Below, one piece after another: positions 60,754 through 64,000 of a stretch of 64,000 nucleotides of DNA. The notes below the pieces were generated by a model. That model worked only from the letters and a program-made list of their open reading frames with translations. It was not told the DNA's origin and ran no database searches. The stretch's first letter is position 1, and each line of letters begins with the position of its first letter. The position numbers were made by a program, and so were the translations under genes. The stretch comes from Gammaproteobacteria bacterium (GTDB lineage: Bacteria; Pseudomonadota; Gammaproteobacteria; Nevskiales; Nevskiaceae), in the NCBI GenBank assembly GCA_026398875.1, contig JAPLSB010000015.1:107732-171731 (forward strand), in the 5' to 3' direction.

Positions 60754-63249
60754 GTGTCCGGTTCCCGTTCGATTCAGCTGCCGGACTATCCGGTCCTCGC
60801 CGCGCTGCCAGCGCTGCGCGAGGCCTTGCGGGTTAAAGGCGGCCGCGCCGTGCTGGCGGCACCGCCCGGTTCCGGCAAGACCACGGTGATTCCGCTGGCG
60901 CTGCTCGACGCGCCCTGGCTGGCTGGCCGCAAGATCGTGATGCTTGAACCCAGGCGCGTCGCGGCCCGGGCGTCGGCGGCGCGGATGGCCAGTCTGGTGG
61001 GCGACAAGCTCGGTGAAACGGTCGGCTATCAGGTGCGTTTCGAGCGGAAGATCGGCCCGTCGACACGGATCGAAGTGATCACCGAAGGCCTGCTGACGCG
61101 GCGTCTGCAGGCCGATCCGGAACTGCCCGGCGTTGGTCTGGTGATCTTCGACGAGTTCCACGAGCGCAGCCTCGACGCCGACCTGGCGCTGGCGCTGACG
61201 CTGGATGCCGCCGCGTCGCTGAACGAAGACCTGCGGGTGCTGGTGATGTCGGCAACGCTCGACAGCGCCCGCGTCGCGAGCCTGCTGGGCGGTGCGCCGG
61301 TCGTCGAAGCCAGTGGCCGGATGTTTCCGGTCGACGTCCGCTACACGCCACCCCGGCCGGGCACGGCGATCGATGTTGCCGTCGCCGATGCCTGCGCCGC
61401 GGCATTGGCCGAGCGTGACGGCGACGTGCTGGCCTTCCTGCCCGGCGCCCGGGAGATTCGCGGTGCGCAGCGGCTGCTCGAGGGGCGGCTGCGCGAGGTC
61501 GCAGTCCACCCGTTGTATGGCGATTTGTCGAGCACGGAGCAGGACGCCGCGTTGACGCCGACCCGCGATGGCCGCCGCAAGGTGATCCTGGCGACCAACA
61601 TCGCCCAGACCAGCCTGACGGTCGAAGGCGTCACCACGGTGGTCGATGCCGGTTACGCGCGGGTGGCTCGCTTCGATCTCGGTGCCGGCGCCAACGCTTT
61701 GGAATTGCAGCGGATTTCCCGTGCCAGTGCCGAACAGCGGGCCGGCCGCGCCGGGCGACTCGGGCCGGGCACGGCGATCCGGCTGTGGAGCCGCGACCAG
61801 CACGGCCAGTTGCCGGCTCACGACACGCCAGACGTGCTCGCGGTCGATCTGTCACGGCTGGCGCTGGAACTGGCGGCCTGGGGTGTAGCGGATCCGTCGA
61901 CCTTGGCTTTTCTCGATCCGCCGCCGGCGGCCGCCTGGGCGCAGGCGCGCGAACTGCTGGCGGCGATTGCGGCTGTCGGCGCCGACGGCCGGATCACGGC
62001 GCACGGCCGTGCGCTCGCCCGCTTGCCGACCTCGCCGCGTATCGCCCACATGCTGATCGTCGCCAAGGCGGCGGGCCTTGCCGGCGTTGGTGCGTGGACG
62101 GCCGCGGTGCTCGACGAACGCGACAGCGGCCCGGATCTGGCGCAGGCGGTGCGCAATGCCGTTTCCGGGCGCAGCGATCCGGGCGCGCTGCGGCGGATGC
62201 GCGATTCGGTGCGCCAGCTGCTGCGCCTGATCGATGCCGACGAGCGCGACGCGGTCGATGTCGATGCCATCGGCCGGATCGTCGCCTTGGCCTATCCGGA
62301 GCGGCTGGCGCAGCGGCGTGCCGAGTCGCGCAGCGTCCGCGACGTCGGTTATCTGTGTGCCGATGGCGGCGAGGCGAGGGTGCCCGAGCGCGATGCGCTG
62401 GCGGCAAGCGAATGGTTGGCGATCGCGCATTGGGAGCCCGGCGCGCCCAGGCGCATTCGCGCCGCTGCGTCGATCAGCGCCAGCGACGTGCTGCGTGATC
62501 ACGCGGCGCGAATCGAGAACGCTGTCGAGGTGACCTGGAACGATCAGCAGCAGGCGGTGCTGGCCGAGCGCCAGACGCGGCTCGGCGCGATCGTGCTGGA
62601 ACGCAAGCCGCTGGCGCAGCCGGAAGGTGAGCGCCAGCGCGCGGCGATGATCGTCGGGTTGCGGAGCCTCGGGCTGTCGGCGCTGCCGTGGACCGAGGCG
62701 GCGCGGCAATGGCAGGCGCGAGTGGAAAGCCTGCGCCGCTGGCGGCCGACCGAGGATTGGCCGGCGCTCGATGACGACACGCTGTTCGAGCAGCTGGAAG
62801 GCTGGCTGGCGCCGCATCTTGGCGGCATCACCCGGCGCGAGCATCTGGCGCGGCTCGATCTGGTCAGCCTGCTGAACAGCCAGCTCGATTACCCCCAGCA
62901 GCAGCGGCTGTCCCGGCTGGCGCCGACGCATCTCGATGTGCCGAGCGGCTCCCGGGTGGCGCTCGAATACGCCGTCGATGGCGCACCGCCGGTACTGGCG
63001 GTGAAGCTGCAGGAGCTGTTCGGTGCAACGCGCACGCCGACGGTCGATGACGGGCGGATGGCCGTGTCGCTGCATCTGCTGTCGCCGGGGCGGCGGCCGA
63101 TCCAGGTCACACGCGATCTGGCTGGCTTCTGGGCGAGGACGTATGCCGAGGTGCGCAAGGAGCTGAAGGGGCGGTATCCGCGTCATCCCTGGCCCGATGA
63201 CCCCCTGGTGGCAGCTCCGACGGCGCGTGCCAAACCGCGCGGCACCTGA
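60754..63249 (+). CDS. hrpB: ATP-dependent helicase HrpB
   Basis: An 831-aa DEAH-box helicase. Motif I APPGSGKTT (36-44), motif Ia LEPRRVAARASAARMA, DEFHERSLD (motif II variant), SATLD, the C-terminal helicase motifs TNIAQTSLTVEGV and QRAGRAGR, an HA2-like region and the HrpB-specific C-terminal domain ending in RYPRHPWPDDPL. Its cellular role is poorly known. The GTG at 60754 was preferred over an in-frame TTG at 60733, which lies inside the MOSC gene. Confidence 0.93.
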   Translation: MSGSRSIQLPDYPVLAALPALREALRVKGGRAVLAAPPGSGKTTVIPLALLDAPWLAGRKIVMLEPRRVAARASAARMASLVGDKLGETVGYQVRFERKIGPSTRIEVITEGLLTRRLQADPELPGVGLVIFDEFHERSLDADLALALTLDAAASLNEDLRVLVMSATLDSARVASLLGGAPVVEASGRMFPVDVRYTPPRPGTAIDVAVADACAAALAERDGDVLAFLPGAREIRGAQRLLEGRLREVAVHPLYGDLSSTEQDAALTPTRDGRRKVILATNIAQTSLTVEGVTTVVDAGYARVARFDLGAGANALELQRISRASAEQRAGRAGRLGPGTAIRLWSRDQHGQLPAHDTPDVLAVDLSRLALELAAWGVADPSTLAFLDPPPAAAWAQARELLAAIAAVGADGRITAHGRALARLPTSPRIAHMLIVAKAAGLAGVGAWTAAVLDERDSGPDLAQAVRNAVSGRSDPGALRRMRDSVRQLLRLIDADERDAVDVDAIGRIVALAYPERLAQRRAESRSVRDVGYLCADGGEARVPERDALAASEWLAIAHWEPGAPRRIRAAASISASDVLRDHAARIENAVEVTWNDQQQAVLAERQTRLGAIVLERKPLAQPEGERQRAAMIVGLRSLGLSALPWTEAARQWQARVESLRRWRPTEDWPALDDDTLFEQLEGWLAPHLGGITRREHLARLDLVSLLNSQLDYPQQQRLSRLAPTHLDVPSGSRVALEYAVDGAPPVLAVKLQELFGATRTPTVDDGRMAVSLHLLSPGRRPIQVTRDLAGFWARTYAEVRKELKGRYPRHPWPDDPLVAAPTARAKPRGT

Positions 63250-63308
63250 GCCTTTTGGGTCATTTCGAGCGCGCGGCGCGATTTTCTGGTCGCGATCGCA
63301 TTTTTCGC

Positions 63309-63337
63309 TTGACGGGCAGCGGCAATGTCACCAGAAT
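63309..63337 (+). promoter_or_regulatory. promoter of the tRNA-tuf operon
   Basis: TTGACG (63309-63314), a 17-bp spacer and CAGAAT (63332-63337) form a plausible sigma-70 promoter 29 bp before tRNA-Tyr. The following CCGCCGCTCGC is a GC-rich discriminator of the stable RNA type. Confidence 0.55.
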
Positions 63338-63365
63338 CCGCCGCTCGCTGTGACGGCTGCACTGC

Positions 63366-63451
<86 letters not shown>

Positions 63452-63486
63452 CAGTGCTTCGCGACAAGCTGGAACGGGCAGGTCAG

Positions 63487-63560
63487 GCGGGTGTAGCTCA
63501 ATGGTAGAGCTGTAGCCTTCCAAGCTACTGACGTGGGTTCGATTCCCATCACCCGCTCCA
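63487..63560 (+). tRNA. tRNA-Gly(TCC)
   Basis: A 74-nt gene with encoded CCA. The acceptor stem GCGGGTG/CACCCGC is perfect; the anticodon stem-loop GTAGC-CTTCCAA-GCTAC gives TCC; the T arm is GTGGG-TTCGATT-CCCAT. It lies 35 nt after tRNA-Tyr. Confidence 0.97.
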
Positions 63561-63597
63561 CTGCGCAGGCAAACGGCAACACGCAGCACGGCACCAC

Positions 63598-63673
<76 letters not shown>

Positions 63674-63759
63674 ATTCGCAGTAAACGGTTCCGCAACGAG
63701 GAATCGAAGCGATGACCTTCCAACCACGGTCATCACGACCGCGGCCTTGGCCGTGGTCA

Positions 63760-63785
63760 GTTCGATTCCGATTGTGAGCACCAAT
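63760..63785 (+). repeat. 26-bp duplicate of the tRNA-Thr 3' end
   Basis: Positions 63760-63785 are identical to 63650-63675: the T loop, the 3' T-stem and acceptor strand, CCA, and AT. The period is 110 bp. The 84 bp between the copies contain the hairpin ACCACGG...CCGTGGT (63724-63730/63751-63757). It cannot form a tRNA alone. It is either a slip duplication or an attachment-site scar. Confidence 0.85.
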
Positions 63786-63789
63786 CCTG

Positions 63790-63829
63790 AAACCCTCCCG
63801 CCGGCCGTCAGGTCGACCAGGAGGGTTTT
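63790..63829 (+). terminator. hairpin between tRNA-Thr and tuf
   Basis: AAACCCTCC (63790-63798) pairs with GGAGGGTTT (63820-63828), followed by TGCTGTTT. It looks like a weak terminator or attenuator that would reduce read-through into tuf or define tRNA processing. Confidence 0.6.
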
Positions 63830-63869
63830 GCTGTTTATCCCGTTACCCGACAGAGAGCACCGTTTCGCC

Positions 63870-64000
63870 ATGGCAAAAGAGAAATTTGACCGTACCAAGC
63901 CGCACGTGAACGTGGGGACGATTGGTCACGTTGACCACGGCAAGACGACGACGACGGCGGCGCTGACGAAGATCAGCGCGGACAAGGGCTGGGGCACGTA
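63870..64000 (+). CDS. tuf: elongation factor Tu, 5' end only
   Basis: The first 43 codons are in the window; the gene continues past the right edge. [20 protein letters not shown] is followed by the G1 loop GHVDHGKT, leaving no doubt about identity. EF-Tu carries aminoacyl-tRNA to the ribosome as a GTPase. After the G1 Lys-Thr-Thr, the residue that is Leu in E. coli EF-Tu is Thr here ([11 protein letters not shown]). The position after the tRNA genes matches tufB of enteric bacteria. Confidence 0.95.
   Translation, partial: MAKEKFDRTKPHVNVGTIGHVDHGKTTTTAALTKISADKGWGT

Noticed and set aside
63760..63785. Second tRNA-Thr gene or tRNA pseudogene
   Set aside because: Only the 3' quarter is duplicated; no D arm or anticodon arm can be formed upstream.

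Overview
The window is high-G+C, gene-dense chromosomal DNA of a gammaproteobacterium. It carries a tRNA-Tyr/tRNA-Gly/tRNA-Thr/tuf block (the order seen at the enterobacterial tufB locus), a yjcH-actP-acs acetate cluster, HrpB, an OpgD/OpgG-type glucan protein, Tex, QueA, RsmE and a YfaZ-like outer membrane protein. A wax-ester-synthase-type acyltransferase and high G+C would fit a Nevskiales/Xanthomonadales-like lineage, but that placement is inference. No complete prophage, insertion sequence, CRISPR array or rRNA operon is seen.

Layout. 1-11 kb: housekeeping and detoxification genes (truncated esterase, gamma carbonic anhydrase, GpmA, a hydrolase-like/adenylate cyclase fusion, a MATE pump with a TPR-sulfotransferase, 1-Cys peroxiredoxin, GST, DUF4399, SRPBCC, UDG-like and LuxR-type genes). 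11-16 kb: secreted esterase, ABC exporter pair, metallo-beta-lactamase-fold protein, HAD phosphatase. 16.7-23.1 kb: a tightly packed plus-strand run of molybdopterin oxidoreductase, CYTH protein, lipoprotein peptidase, rsmE, pyrC and tag. 23.1-27.4 kb: glcDEF, with three 150-bp tandem repeats between glcE and glcF. 27.4-32.7 kb: two REP-type repeat units, then a minus-strand run (cupin, hydrolase, DUF1338, YfaZ-like, FAD oxidoreductase, PD-(D/E)XK-like protein). 32.7-33.8 kb: HNH, Cys-rich mini-protein and SprT-like genes.

33.9-38.7 kb is the most accessory part: a VapBC module with a palindromic operator, ilvD with a terminator, an A+T-richer orphan TIR/SEFIR gene, a 377-bp element made of two long inverted arms, and a HigBA-type module whose promoter places the transcript start on the start codon. 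38.8-50.3 kb holds the acyltransferase, Tex, an acyl-CoA dehydrogenase with a divergent AraC regulator, a second VapBC pair and the acetate uptake/activation genes. 50.4-63.2 kb holds small membrane proteins, an XRE regulator, a propeller-GGDEF diguanylate cyclase, tRNA-Leu(CAA), queA, a flavoprotein, opgD/opgG, a MOSC protein and hrpB. The window ends with three tRNA genes, a 26-bp duplicate of the tRNA-Thr 3' end, and the start of tuf.

Functional themes are C2 metabolism (glycolate oxidase, acetate uptake and activation), lipid storage and oxidation, nucleotide second messengers (class III and CYTH-type cyclases, GGDEF protein), DNA repair (Tag, UDG-like, HNH/SprT/PD-(D/E)XK group), and toxin-antitoxin plus a probable TIR defence gene. 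Several small noncoding repeats sit in gene junctions and supply hairpins, spacers and in one case a stop codon.
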